From Colletes latitarsis (Eukaryota > Arthropoda > Insecta > Hymenoptera > Colletidae), in contig NW_027488370.1 in NCBI RefSeq assembly GCF_051014445.1, positions 7,378,001 through 7,442,000 on the forward strand: DNA of 64,000 nucleotides, read 5' to 3'. The position numbers and the translations under genes were made by a program. Shown here in pieces: positions 1 to 13,019 of the stretch (positions within the stretch are counted from its first letter, which is position 1; each line of letters begins with the position of its first letter). The notes below the pieces were generated by a model that was not told where the DNA came from, made no database searches, and saw nothing but the letters and a program-made list of their open reading frames with translations.

Positions 1-1934
1 TAGAAGCTGGTTCCTATTAGTATTTTAGAGGATAACGCTGGTAATGTCTGGGTTAGTTCTGGTATTTGCAATCATCTGGCTCCTACATTCGTGTTTTTCG
101 CATACTTGTTGACCAAATCCTGGGATTCTTCAGGTTTTGATCCCGTAGCAATGTGGTTCCACACCGAAACGGTCAATTAAACCCGGCAGCGATTAATATT
201 TTATAGGATAACGCCGGTGATGTCTGGGTTAGGTCTGGTATTTTCCCGCATCTGGCTCGTACTTTCGCATTTTTCGCATACTTGTTGGCCAGATCTTGGG
301 TTTTTTGTGGATTGGATCCCGTCGTAATGTGGTTCCACACCGAAACAGTCAATTAAACCTGTTTGCGATTTATATTTTAGAGGATATCGCCGGTTATGTC
401 TGGGTTAGGTCTGGTATTTGCCCTCATCTGGCTCGTACATTCGCATTTTTCGCATAGTTGTCGGCCAGATCCTGGGTCTTTTCAGGTTTGGATCCCGTAG
501 TAATGTGGTTCCACACCGAAAGTGTCAATTAAACCCGGCAGCGATTAATATTTTATAGGATAACGCCGGTGATGTCTGGGTTAGGTCTGGTATTTTCCCT
601 CATCTGGCTCGTACTTTCGCATTTTTCGCATACTTGTTGGCCAGATCTTGGGTTTTTTATGGATTGGATCCCGTCGTAATGTGGTTCCACAGCGAAACAG
701 TCAATTAAACCTGGTTGCGATTAATATTTTAGAGGATAACGCCGGCTATGTCTAGGTTAGGTCTGGTATTTGACCTCATCTGTCTCGTACTTTCGCGTAT
801 TTCGCATACTTGTTGTACAGATCCTGGCCGATTTCTGATTTGGATCCCGTAGTAATGTGGTACCACACTGAAACAGTCAATAAAAGCTGGTTCCGATTAG
901 TATTTTAGCTGATAACGGTGGTTATGTCTGTGTTAGTTCTGGTATTTGCAATCATCTGGCTCATACTTTCGCGTTTTTCGTACATTTGTTGGCCAGATCC
1001 TGGCCCTTTTCTTGTTTGGATCACGTAGTAATGTGGTACCACACTGAAACAGTCAATAGAAGCCGGTTGCGATAAGTATTTTAGAGGATATCGCTGGTTA
1101 TGTCTGGGTTAGTTCTGGTATTTGCTATCATCTGGCATATACTTTCGCGTCTTTCGCATACTTGTTGGCCAGATCCTGGGTTTTTTCTGGTTTGTATCCC
1201 GTAGTAATGAGGTTCCACACCGAAACAGTCAATTAAACTGGTTGCGATTAATACCTTAGAGGATAACGCCGGTTATCTCTCGGGTAGGTCTGGGATTTGT
1301 CCTCATCTGGCTTGTATTTTCGCGTTTTTCGCATACTTGTTGGCCAGTTCCTGGACTTTTTCTGGCATGGACCACGTAGGAATGTTGTACCACACCGAAA
1401 CAGTCAATTAAACATCGTTGCGGATAATATTTTAGAGGATAACGCTGGTTATGTCTGGGACAGTTCTGGTATTTGCAATCATCTGGCTCGTACTTTCGCA
1501 TTTTTCGCAAACTTGTTGGCCAGATCCTGGCCTTTTTCTGGCTTGGACCACGTAGTAACGTGGTTCCACACCGAAACAGTCAATTAAACCTGTATGCGAT
1601 TAATATTTTACAGGATATCGCCGGTTATGTCTGGGTTAGGTCTGGTATTTGCCCCCATCTGGCTCGTACATTCGCATTTTTCGCATACTTGTTGGCCAGA
1701 TCCTGGGTTTTTTCTGGTTTGTATCCCGTAGTAATGAGGTTCCACACCGAAACAGTCAATTAAACTGGTTGCGATTAATACTTTAGAGGATAACGCCGGT
1801 TATCTCTCGGGTAGGTCTGGGATTTGTCCTCATCTGGCTTGTACTTTCGCGTTTTTCGCATACTTGTTGACCAGATCCTGGCCTTTTTCTGGTCTGGATT
1901 ACGTAGTAATGTGGCACCACACTGAAACAGTCAA
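1..1934. repeat. 1934-bp higher-order repeat (11 monomers), full copy
   Basis: Positions 1-1934 match the later copies starting at 14592, 16526 and 18460, monomer by monomer. Eleven monomers of 176 bp would give 1936. Two of the eleven carry a 1-base loss (AATTAAACTGG instead of AATTAAACCTGG, near 1234 and 1763), which explains 1934. The next unit start, TAGAAGCTGGTTCC, recurs at 1935. The window opens exactly on this unit start, so the HOR probably continues to the left. Confidence 0.85.
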
Positions 1935-2600
1935 TAGAAGCTGGTTCCAATTAGTATTTTAGAGGATAACGCTGGTAATGTCTGGGTTAGTTCTGGTATT
2001 TGCAATCATCTGGCTCCTACATTCGTGTTTTTCGCATACTTGTTGACCAAATCCTGGGATTCTTCAGGTTTTGATCCCGTAGCAATGTGGTTCCACACCG
2101 AAACGGTCAATTAAACCCGGCAGCGATTAATATTTTATAGGATAACGCCGGTGATGTCTGGGTTAGGTCTGGTATTTTCCCGCATCTGGCTCGTACTTTC
2201 GCATTTTTCGCATACTTGTTGGCCAGATCTTGGGTTTTTTGTGGATTGGATCCCGTCGTAATGTGGTTCCACACCGAAACAGTCAATTAAACCTGTTTGC
2301 GATTTATATTTTAGAGGATATCGCCGGTAATGTCTGGGTTAGGTCTGGTATTTGCCCTCATCTGGCTCGTACTTTCGCATTTTTCGCAAACTTCTTGGCC
2401 AGATCCTGGCCGATTTCTGATTTGGATCCCGTAGTAATGTGGTACCACACTGAAACAGTCAATTAAACCTGATTGCGATTAGTATTTTAGAGGATAACGC
2501 CGGTTATGTCACGGTTAATTCTAGGATTTGCCGTCATCTGTCTGGTACTTTCGCGTATTTCACATACTTGTTGGCCAGATCCTCGGTTTTTTCGGGTTTG
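1935..2600. repeat. Partial 1934-bp HOR copy with variant end
   Basis: Begins like the full HOR, then from about 2310 carries variant monomers (GCCGGTAATGTCTGG, then TTATGTCACGG). The same variant block recurs at 5798-6440 and at 20394-21048, so it is a recurring truncated form of the HOR and not random decay. Confidence 0.7.
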
Positions 2601-4498
2601 GATCACGTAGTAATGTGGGACCACATTGAAACAGTTAATTAAACCTGGTTGCGATTAATATTTTAGAGGATAACGCTGGTCATTTCTCGGTTAGGTCTGG
2701 GATTTGCCCCCATCTGACTCGTACTTTCGCACTTTTCGCATACTTGTTGGCCAGATCCTGGGCTTTCTCTGGTTTGGATCACGTAGTAATGTGGTACCAC
2801 ACTGAAGCAGTCAATAGAAGCTGGTTGCGATAAGTATTTTAGAGGATATCGCTGGTTATGTCTGGGTTAGTTCTGGTATTTGCTATCATCTGGCATATAC
2901 TTTCGCGTTTTTCGCAAACTTGTTGGACAGATCCTGGTCTTTTTCTGGCTTGGACCAAGTAGTAATGTGGGACCACATTGAAACTGTCAATTAAACCTGG
3001 TTGCGATTAGTATTTTAGAGGATAACGCCGGTTATGTCTCGCTTAGGTCTAGGATTTGCCGTCATCTGTCTCGGACTTTCGCGTATTTCGCATACTTGTT
3101 GGCCAGATCCTGGCCGATTTCTGGTTTGGATTACGTAGTAATGTGGCACCACACTGAAACAGTCAATAGAAGCTGGATCCGATTAGTATCTTAGAGGATA
3201 ACGCTGGTTATATCTCGGTCAGGTCTGGGATTTGCCCTCATCTGACTCGTACTTTCGCACTTTTCGCATACTTGTTGGCCAGATCCTGGGCTTTCTCTGG
3301 TTTGGATCACGTAGTAATGTGGTACCACACTGTCAATAAAAGCTGGTTCCGCTTGGTATTTGTGGGGATAACGCCGGTTATGTCTCGGTTAGGTCTGGGA
3401 TTTGCCCTCATCTGACACGTACTTTCGCACTTTTCGCATAGTTGTTGGCCAGATCCTGGCCTTGTTCTGGTTTGGATCACGTAGTAATGTGGTACCACAC
3501 TGAAGCAGTCAATAGAAGCTGGTTGCGATAAGTATTTTAGAGGATATCGCTGGTTATGTCTGGGTTAGTTCTGGTATTTGCTATCATCTGGCATATACTT
3601 TCGCGTTTTTCGCAAACTTGTTGGACAGATCCTGGTCTTTTTCTGGCTTGGACCAAGTAGTAATGTGGGACCACATTGAAACTGTCAATTAAACCTGGTT
3701 GCGATTAGTATTTTAGAGGATAACGCCGGTTATGTCTCGCTTAGGTCTAGGATTTGCCGTCATCTGTCTCGGACTTTCGCGTATTTCGCATACTTGTTGG
3801 CCAGATCCTGGCCGATTTCTGGTTTGGATTACGTAGTAATGTGGCACCACACTGAAACAGTCAATAAAAGCTGTTTCCGATTAGTATTTTAGAGGATAAC
3901 GGTGGTTATGTCTGTGTTAGTTCTGGTATTTGCAATCATCTGGCTCATACTTTCGCGTTTTTCGTACATTTGTTGGCCAGATCCTGGCCCTTTTCTTGTT
4001 TGGATCACGTAGTAATGTGGTACCACACTGAAACAGTCAATAGAAGCTGGTTGCGATATGTATTTTAGAGGATATCGCTGATATGCCTGGGTTAGTTCTG
4101 GTATTTGCTATCATCTGGCATATACTTTCGCGTTTTTCGCATACTTGTTGGCCAGACCCTGGGTTTTTTCTGGTTTGTATCCCGTAGTAATGAGGTTCCA
4201 CACCGAAACAGTCAATTAAACTGGTTGCGATTAATACTTTAGAGGATAACGCCGGTTATCTCTCGGGTAGGTCTGGGATTTGTCCTCATCTGGCTTGTAC
4301 TTTCGCGTTTTTCGCATACTTGTTGGCCAGTTCCTGGACTTTTTCTGGCATGGACCACGTAGGAATGTTGTACCACACCGAAACAGTCAATTAAACCTCG
4401 TTGCGGATAATATTTTAGAGGATAACGCTGGTTATGTCTGGGATAGTTCTGGTATTTGCAATCACCTGGTTCATACTTTCGCGTTTTTCGCATAGTTG
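2601..4498. repeat. Family A monomers, diverged mosaic
   Basis: Eleven or so family A monomers outside the 1934-bp HOR. Two stretches starting near 2802 and 3500 (CTGAAGCAGTCAATAG followed by the GGATATCGCTGG monomer) are relatives of the trimer unit amplified at 10713-12120. The monomer near 3330 has lost about 6 bases (ACACTGTCAATAAAAG in place of ACACTGAAACAGTCAATAAAAG). No gene seen. Confidence 0.65.
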
Positions 4499-5797
4499 TT
4501 GGCCAGATCTTGGGTTTTTTATGGATTGGATCCCGTCGTAATGTGGTTCCACAGCGAAACAGTCAATCAAACCTGGTTGCGATTAATATTTTAGAGGATA
4601 ACGCCGGCTATGTCTAGGTTAGGTCTGGTATTTGACCTCATCTGTCTCGTACTTTCGCGTATTTCGCATACTTGTTGGCCAGATCCTGGCCGATTTCTGA
4701 TTTGGATCCCGTAGTAATGTGGTACCACACTGAAACAGTCAATAAAAGCTGGTTCCGATTAGTATTTTAGCTGATAACGGTGGTTATGTCTGTGTTAGTT
4801 CTGGTATTTGCAATCATCTGGCTCATACTTTCGCGTTTTTCGTACATTTGTTGGCCAGATCCTGGCCCTTTTCTTGTTTGGATCACGTAGTAATGTGGTA
4901 CCACACTGAAACAGTCAATAGAAGCCGGTTGCGATAAGTATTTTAGAGGATATCGCTGGTTATGTCTGGGTTAGTTCTGGTATTTGTCCTCATCTGGCTC
5001 GTACTTTTGCGTTTTTCGCATACTTGTTGGCCAGATCCTGGCCTTTTTCTGGTTTGGATCCCGTAGTAACGCGGTACCACACCGAAACAGTCAATTAAAC
5101 CTGGTTGCGATTAATATTTTAGAGAATAACGCCGGTTATGTCTCGGGTAGGTCTGGGATTTGTCCTCATCTGGCTTGTATTTTCGCGTTTTTCGCATACT
5201 TGTTGGCCAGTTCCTGGACTTTTTCTGGCATGGACCACGTAGGAATGTTGTACCACACCGAAACAGTCAATTAAACCTCGTTGCGGATAATATTTTAGAG
5301 GATAACGCTGGTTATGTCTGGGACAGTTCTGGTATTTGCAATCATCTGGCTCGTACTTTCGCATTTTTCGCAAACTTGTTGGCCAGATCCTGGCCTTTTT
5401 CTGGCTTGGACCACGTAGTAACGTGGTTCCACACCGAAACAGTCAATTAAACCTGTATGCGATTAATATTTTACAGGATATCGCCGGTTATGTCTGGGTT
5501 AGGTCTGGTATTTGCCACCATCTGGCTCGTACATTCGCATTTTTCGCATACTTGTTGGCCAGATCCTGGGTTTTTTCTGGTTTGTATCCCGTAGTAATGA
5601 GGTTCCACACCGAAACAGTCAATTAAACTGGTTGCGATTAATACTTTAGAGGATAACGCCGGTTATCTGTCGGGTAGGTCTGGGATTTGTCCTCATCTGG
5701 CTTGTACTTTCGCGTTTTTCGCATACTTGTTGACCAGATCCTGGCCTTTTTCTGGTTTGGATTACGTAGTAATGTGGCACCACACTGAAACAGTCAA
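4499..5797. repeat. Partial 1934-bp HOR copy (right two thirds)
   Basis: Matches about 637-1934 at an offset of ~3863 bp, including the TTATGGATTGG monomer, the TTAGCTGATAACGG monomer and the pair of monomers with a 1-base loss. One monomer around 4980-5120 is replaced by a different family A type, consistent with conversion or unequal exchange. Confidence 0.7.
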
Positions 5798-6440
5798 TAG
5801 AAGCTGGTTCCTATTAGTATTTTAGAGGATAACGCTGGTAATGTCTGGGTTAGTTCTGGTATTTGCAATCATCTGGCTCCTACATTCGTGTTTTTCGCAT
5901 ACTTGTTGACCAAATCCTGGGATTCTTCAGGTTTTGATCCCGTAGCAATGTGGTTCCACACCGAAACGGTCAATTAAACCCGGCAGCGATTAATATTTTA
6001 AAGGATAACGCCGGTGATGTCTGGGTTAGGTCTGGTATTTTCCCGCATCTGGCTCGTACTTTCGCATTTTTCGCATACTTGTTGGCCAGATCTTGGGTTT
6101 TTTGTGGATTGGATCCCGTCGTAATGTGGTTCCACACCGAAACAGTCAATTAAACCTGTTTGCGATTTATATCTTAGAGGATATCGCCGGTAATGTCTGG
6201 GTTAGGTCTGGTATTTGCCCTCATCTGGCTCGTACTTTCGCATTTTTCGCAAACTTCTTGGCCAGATCCTGGCCGATTTCTGATTTGGATCCCGTAGTAA
6301 TGTGGTACCACACTGAAACAGTCAATTAAACCTGATTGCGATTAGTATTTTAGAGGATAACGCCGGTTATGTCACGGTTAATTCTAGGATTTGCCGTCAT
6401 CTGTCTGGTACTTTCGCGTATTTCACATACTTGTTGGCCA
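5798..6440. repeat. Partial 1934-bp HOR copy with variant end
   Basis: Starts TAGAAGCTGGTTCCTATTAG like HOR copies at 1, 14592 and 20394, and passes into the same variant block as 1935-2600 (GCCGGTAATGTCTGG, then TTATGTCACGG). It then leaves that block near 6445 (CCTAGCCTTTTTATGG), at about the same HOR position where copy 20394 switches to family B. Confidence 0.65.
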
Positions 6441-7798
6441 GATCCTAGCCTTTTTATGGTTTGGATCACGTAGTAATGCGGTACCACACCGAAACAGTCA
6501 ATTAAACCTGGTTGCGATTAATATTGTAGAGGATAACGCCGGTTATGACTCGGTTAGGTCTGGTATTTGCCCTCATCTGGCTCGTACTTTCGCATTTTTC
6601 GCATACTTGTTGGCCAGATCCTGGCCTTTTTCTGGCTTGGACCACGTAGTAATGTGGTACCACACCGAAACTGTCAATTAAATCTGGGTCCGATTAATAT
6701 TTTAGAGGATAACGCGGGTTATGTCTGGTTTAGGTCTGGTATTTGCCCTCATCTGACTCGTACATTCGCATTTTTCGCATAGTTGTTGGCCAGATCCTGG
6801 GTTTTTTCAGGTTTGGATCCCGTACTAATGTGGTTCCACACCGAAACTGTCAATTAAACCTGGTTGCGATTAATATTTTAGAGGCTAACGCCGGTTATGT
6901 CTCGGTTAGGACTGGTATTTGTCCTCATTTGGCTCGTGCTTTCGCGTTTTTCGCATACTTGTTGGCCAGACCCTGGCCTTTTTCTGGTTTGGATCACGTA
7001 GTAATGTGGCACCACACTGAAACAGTCAATAGAAGCTGGTTCCGATCAGTATTTTAGAGGATAACGGTGGTTATATCTGGGTTAGTTCTGGTATTTGCAA
7101 TCATCTGGCTCCTACATTCGCGTTTTTCGCATACTTGTTGGCCAAATCCTGGGATTTTTCAGGTTTTGATCCCGTAGTAATGTGGTTCCACACCGAAACG
7201 GTCAATTAAACCCGGCTGCGATTAATATTTTATAGGATAACGCCGGTGATGTCTGGGTTAGGTCTGGTATTTTCCCTCATCTGGCTCGTACTTTCGCATT
7301 TTTCGCATACTTGTTTGCCAGATCTTGGGTTTTTTGTGGATTGGATCCCGTCGTAATGTGGTTCCACACCGAAACAGTCAATTAAACCTGGTTGCGATTA
7401 ATATTTTAGAGGATAACGGTGGTTATGTCTGTGTTAGTTCTGGTATTTGCCCTCATCTGGCTCGTACTTTCGCATTTTTCGCATACTTGTTGGCCAGATC
7501 TTGGGATTTTTCAGGTTTTGATCCCGTAGTAATGTGGTTCCACACCGAAACGGTCAATTAAACCCGGCTGCGATTAATATTTTATAGGATAACGCCGGCT
7601 ATGTCTATGTTAGGTCTGGTATTTGCCCTCATTTGGCTCGTGCTTTCGCATTTTTCGCTTACGTGTTGGCCTGATCCTAGCCTTTTTATGGTTTGGATCA
7701 CGTAGTAATGTGGTTCCACACCGAAACAGTCAATTAAACCTGGTTGCGATTAATATTTTAGAGGATATCGCCGGTTATGTCTGGGTTAGGTCTGGTAT
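6441..7798. repeat. Family A monomers, mosaic
   Basis: About eight monomers of family A in ~176-bp register. They supply the types (GGCTAACGCC, TTGTAGAGGATAACG, CTTACTTGTTGGCCTGATCC) that are amplified in the next 2 kb. No gene seen. Confidence 0.6.
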
Positions 7799-9910
7799 TT
7801 GCCCTCATCTGGCTCGTACTTTCGCATTTTTCGCTTACTTGTTGGCCTGATCCTAGCCTTTTTATGGTTTGGATCACGTAGTAATGCGGTACCACACCGA
7901 AACAGTCAATTAAACCTGGTTGCGATTAATATTGTAGAGGATAACGCCGGTTATGTCTGGGTTAGGTCTGGTATTTGCCCTCATCTGGCTCGTACTTTCG
8001 CATTTTTCGCATAGTTGTTGGCCAGATCCTGGGTTTTTTCAGGTTTGGATCCCGTACTAATGTGGTTCCACACCGAAACTGTCAATTAAACCTGGTTGCG
8101 ATTAATATTTTAGAGGCTAACGCCGGTTATGTCTCGGTTAGGACTGGTATTTGTCCTCATTTGGCTCGTGCTTTCGCGTTTTTCGCATACTTGTTGGCCA
8201 GACCCTGGCCTTTTTCTGGTTTGGATCACGTAGTAATGTGGCACCACACTGAAACAGTCAATAGAAGCTGGTTCCGATTAGTATTTTAGAGGATAACGCT
8301 GGTTATATCTGGGTTAGTTCTGGTATTTGCAATCATCTGGCTCCTACATTCGCGTTTTTCGCATACTTGTTGGCCAAATCCTGGGATTTTTCAGGTTTGG
8401 ATCCCGTACTAATGTGGTTCCACACCGAAACTGTCAATTAAACCTGGTTGCGATTAATATTTTAGAGGCTAACGCCGGTTATGTCTCGGTTAGGACTGGT
8501 ATTTGTCCTCATTTGGCTCGTGCTTTCGCGTTTTTCGCATACTTGTTGGCCAGACCCTGGCCTTTTTCTGGTTTGGATCACGTAGTAATGTGGCACCACA
8601 CTGAAACAGTCAATAGAAGCTGGTTCCGATTAGTATTTTAGAGGATAACGCTGGTTATATCTGGGTTAGTTCTGGTATTTGCAATCATCTGGCTCCTACA
8701 TTCACGTTTTTCGCATACTTGTTGGCCAAATCCTGGGATTTTTCAGGTTTGGATCCCGTACTAATGTGGTTCCACACCGAAACTGTCAATTAAACCTGGT
8801 TGCGATTAATATTTTAGAGGATATCGCCGGTTATGTCTGGGTTAGGTCTGGTATTTGCCCTCATCTGGCTCGTACTTTCGCATTTTTCGCTTACTTGTTG
8901 GCCTGATCCTAGCCTTTTTATGGTTTGGATCACGTAGTAATGCGGTACCACACCGAAACAGTCAATTAAACCTGGTTGCGATTAATATTGTAGAGGATAA
9001 CGCCGGTTATGTCTGGGTTAGGTCTGGTATTTGCCCTCATCTGGCTCGTACTTTCGCATTTTTCGCATAGTTGTTGGCCAGATCCTGGGTTTTTTCAGGT
9101 TTGGATCCCGTACTAGTGTGGTTCCACACCGAAACTGTCAATTAAACCTGGTTGCGATTAATATTTTAGAGGCTAACGCCGGTTATGTCTCGGTTAGGAC
9201 TGGTATTTGTCCTCATTTGGCTCGTGCTTTCGCGTTTTTCGCATACTTGTTGGCCAGACCCTGGCCTTTTTCTGGTTTGGATCACGTAGTAATGTGGCAC
9301 CACACTGAAACAGTCAATAGAAGCTGGTTCCGATTAGTATTTTAGAGGATAACGCTGGTTATATCTGGGTTAGTTCTGGTATTTGCAATCATCTGGCTCC
9401 TACATTCGCGTTTTTCGCATACTTGTTGGCCAAATCCTGGGATTTTTCAGGTTTTGATCCCGTAGTAATGTGGTTCCACACCGAAACGGTCAATTAAACC
9501 CGACTGCGATTAATATTTTATAGGATAACGCCGGTGATGTCTGGGTTAGGTCTGGTATTTTCCCTCATCTGGCTCGTACTTTCGCATTTTTCGCATACTT
9601 GTTTGCCAGATCTTGGGTTTTTTGTGGATTGGATCCCGTCGTAATGTGGTTCCACACCGAAACAGTCAATTAAACCTGGTTGCGATTAATATTTTAGAGG
9701 ATAACGGTGGTTATGTCTGTGTTAGTTCTGGTATTTGCCCTCATCTGGCTCGTACTTTCGCATTTTTCGCTTACTTGTTGGCCTGATCCTAGCCTTTTTA
9801 TGGTTTGGATCACGTAGTAATGCGGTACCACACCGAAACAGTCAATTAAACCTGGTTGCGATTAATATTGTAGAGGATAACGCCGGTTATGTCTGGGTTA
9901 GGTCTGGTAT
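7799..9910. repeat. 1056-bp hexamer HOR containing a 352-bp dimer
   Basis: The monomer beginning near 7799 recurs at 8855 (1056 bp = 6 monomers) and its type again at 9735 (+880, 5 monomers). Inside, a two-monomer block with GGCTAACGCC followed by TAGAGGATAACGCTGGTTATA recurs at 352-bp spacing (7975, 8327, 8679, 9031 registers). High identity between units indicates recent local amplification. Confidence 0.75.
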
Positions 9911-10712
9911 TTGCCCTCATCTGGCTCGTACTTTCGCATTTTTCGCAAACTTGTTGGCCAGATCCTGGCCTTTTTCTGGCTTGGACCAAGTAGTAATGTG
10001 GGACCACACTGAAACAGTCAATTAAACCTGATTGCGATTAGTATTTTAGAGGATAACGCCGGTTATGTCTCGGTTAGTTCTAGGATTTGCCGTCATCTGT
10101 CTCGTACTTTCGCGTATTTCGCATACTTGTTGGCCAGATCCTGGGTTTTTTCGGGTTTGGATCACGTAGTAATGTTGGACCACATTGAAACAGTTAATTA
10201 AACCTGGTTGCGATTAATATTTTAGAGGATAACGCTGGTCATTTCTCGGTTAGGTCTGGGATTTGCCCCCATCTGGCTCGTACTTTCGCATTTTTCGCAT
10301 ACTTGTTGGCCAGATCCTGGCCTTTTTCTGGCTTGGACCAAGTAGTAAAGTGGGACCACACTGAAACAGTCAATTAAACCTGGTTGCGAATAGTATTTTA
10401 GAGGATAACGCCTGTTATGTCTCGGTTAGGTCTAGGATTTGCCGTCATCTGTCTCGTACTTTCGCGTATTTCGCATACTTGTTTGCCAGAACCTGGCCTA
10501 TTTCTGATATGGATCCCGTAGTAATGTGGTACCACACTGAAACAGTCAATAAAAGCTGGTTCCGATTAGTATTTTAGAGGATAACGCCGGTTATGTCTCG
10601 GTTAGGTCTGGGATTTGCCCTCATCTGACACGTACTTTCGCACTTTTCGCATAGTTGTTGGCCAGATCCTGGCCTTGTTCTGGTTTGGATCACGTAGTAA
10701 TGTGGTACCACA
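9911..10712. repeat. Family A monomers, mosaic
   Basis: Four to five family A monomers linking the hexamer block to the trimer block, in constant register. No other feature seen. Confidence 0.55.
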
Positions 10713-12120
10713 CTGAAGCAGTCAATAGAAGCTGGTTGCGATAAGTATTTTAGAGGATATCGCTGGTTATGTCTGGGTTAGTTCTGGTATTTGCTATCAT
10801 CTGGCATATACTTTCGCGTTTTTCGCAAACTTGTTGGACAGATCCTGGTCTTTTTCTGGCTTGGACCAAGTAGTAATGTGGGACCACATTGAAACTGTCA
10901 ATTAAACCTGGTTGCGATTAGTATTTTAGAGGATAACGCCGGTTATGTCTCGCTTAGGTCTAGGATTTGCCGTCATCTGTCTCGGACTTTCGCGTATTTC
11001 GCATACTTGTTGGCCAGATCCTGGCCGATTTCTGGTTTGGATTACGTAGTAATGTGGCACCACACTGAAACAGTCAATAAAAGCTGGTTCCGATTAGTAT
11101 TTTAGAGGATATCGGTGGTTATGTCTGTGTTAGTTCTGGTATTTGCAATCATCTGGGTCATACTTTCGCGTTTATCGTACACTTGTTGGCCAGATCCTGG
11201 CCCTTTTCTGGTTTGGATCACGTAGTAATGTGGTACCACACTGAAGCAGTCAATAGAAGCTGGTTGCGATAAGTATTTTAGAGGATATCGCTGGTTATGT
11301 CTGGGTTAGTTCTGGTATTTGCTATCATCTGGCATATACTTTCGCGTTTTTCGCAAACTTGTTGGACAGATCCTGGTCTTTTTCTGACTTGGACCAAGTA
11401 GTAATGTGGGACCACATTGAAGCTGTCAATTAAACCTGGTTGCGATTAGTATTTTAGAGGATAACGCCGGTTATGTCTCGGTTAGGTCTAGGATTTGCCG
11501 TCATCTGTCTCGGACTTTCGCGTATTTCGCATACTTGTTGGCCAGATCCTGGCCGATTTCTGGTTTGGATTACGTAGTAATGTGGCACCACACTGAAACA
11601 GTCAATAAAAGCTGGTTCCGATTAGTATTTTAGAGGATAACGGTGGTTATGTCTGTGTTAGTTCTGGTATTTGCAATCATCTGGGTCATACTTTCGCGTT
11701 TATCGTACACTTGTTGGCCAGATCCTGGCCCTTTTCTGGTTTGGATCACGTAGTAATGTGGTACCACACTGAAGCAGTCAATAGAAGCTGGTTGCGATAA
11801 GTATTTTAGAGGATATCGCTGGTTATGTCTGGGTTAGTTCTGGTATTTGCTATCATCTGGCATATACTTTCGCGTTTTTCGCAAACTTGTTGGACAGATC
11901 CTGGTCTTTTTCTGACTTGGACCAAGTAGTAATGTGGGACCACATTGAAGCTGTCAATTAAACCTGGTTGCGATTAGTATTTTAGAGGATAACGCCGGTT
12001 ATGTCTCGGTTAGGTCTAGGATTTGCCGTCATCTGTCTCGGACTTTCGCGTATTTCGCATACTTGTTGGCCAGATCCTGGCCGATTTCTGGTTTGGATTA
12101 CGTAGTAATGTGGCACCACA
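10713..12120. repeat. 528-bp trimer HOR
   Basis: The marker CTGAAGCAGTCAATAG occurs at 10713, 11241 and 11769, exactly 528 bp (3 x 176) apart. The three monomers in each unit are in the same order: GGATATCGCTGG, GGATAACGCCGG, then a TTATGTCTGTG type. The last unit breaks off near 12120. Near identity of neighbouring units suggests recent unequal crossing-over. Confidence 0.8.
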
Positions 12121-13019
12121 CTGAAACAGTCAATAGAAGCTGGTTCCTATTAGTATTTTAGAGGATAACGCTGGTTATATCTGGGTTAGTTCTGGTATTT
12201 GCAATCATCTGGCTCATACTTTCGCGTTTTTCGTACATTTGTTGGCCAGATCCTGGCCCTTTTCTTGTTTGGATCACGTAGTAATGTGGTACCACACTGA
12301 AACAGTCAATAGAAGCTGGTTGCGATATGTATTTTAGAGGATATCGCTGATATGCCTGGGTTAGTTCTGGTATTTGCTATCATCTGGCATATACTTTCGC
12401 GTTTTTCGCATACTTGTTGGCCAGACCCTGGGTTTTTTCTGGTTTGTATCCCGTAGTAATGAGGTTCCACACCGAAACAGTCAATTAAACTGGTTGCGAT
12501 TAATACTTTAGAGGATAACGCCGGTTATCTCTCGGGTAGGTCTGGGATTTGTCCTCATCTGGCTTGTACTTTCGCGTTTTTCGCATACTTGTTGGCCAGT
12601 TCCTGGACTTTTTCTGGCATCGACCACGTAGGAATGTTGTACCACACCGAAACAGTCAATTAAACCTCGTTGCGGATAATATTTTAGAGGATAACGCTGG
12701 TTATGTCTGGGATAGTTCTGGTATTTGCAATCACCTGGTTCATACTTTCGCGTTTTTCGCATAGTTGTTGGCCAGATCCTGGGGTTTTTTCTGGTTTGGA
12801 TCCCGTAGTAATGTGGTTCCACACCGAAACAGTCAATTGAACCTGTCCGATTAATATTTTACAGGATATCGCCGGTTATGTCTGGGTTAGGTCTGGCATT
12901 TGCCCTCATCTGGCTCGTACATTCGCATTTTTCGCATAGTTGTCGGCCAGATCCTGGGTTTTTTCTGGTTTGGATCCCGTAGTAATGTGGTTCCACACCG
13001 AAACAGTCAATTAAACCTG
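12121..13019. repeat. Family A monomers, mosaic
   Basis: About five family A monomers. 12180-12780 resembles 3940-4500 closely, so this stretch is a distant duplicate of the sequence to the left of the first partial HOR. No gene seen. Confidence 0.6.
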
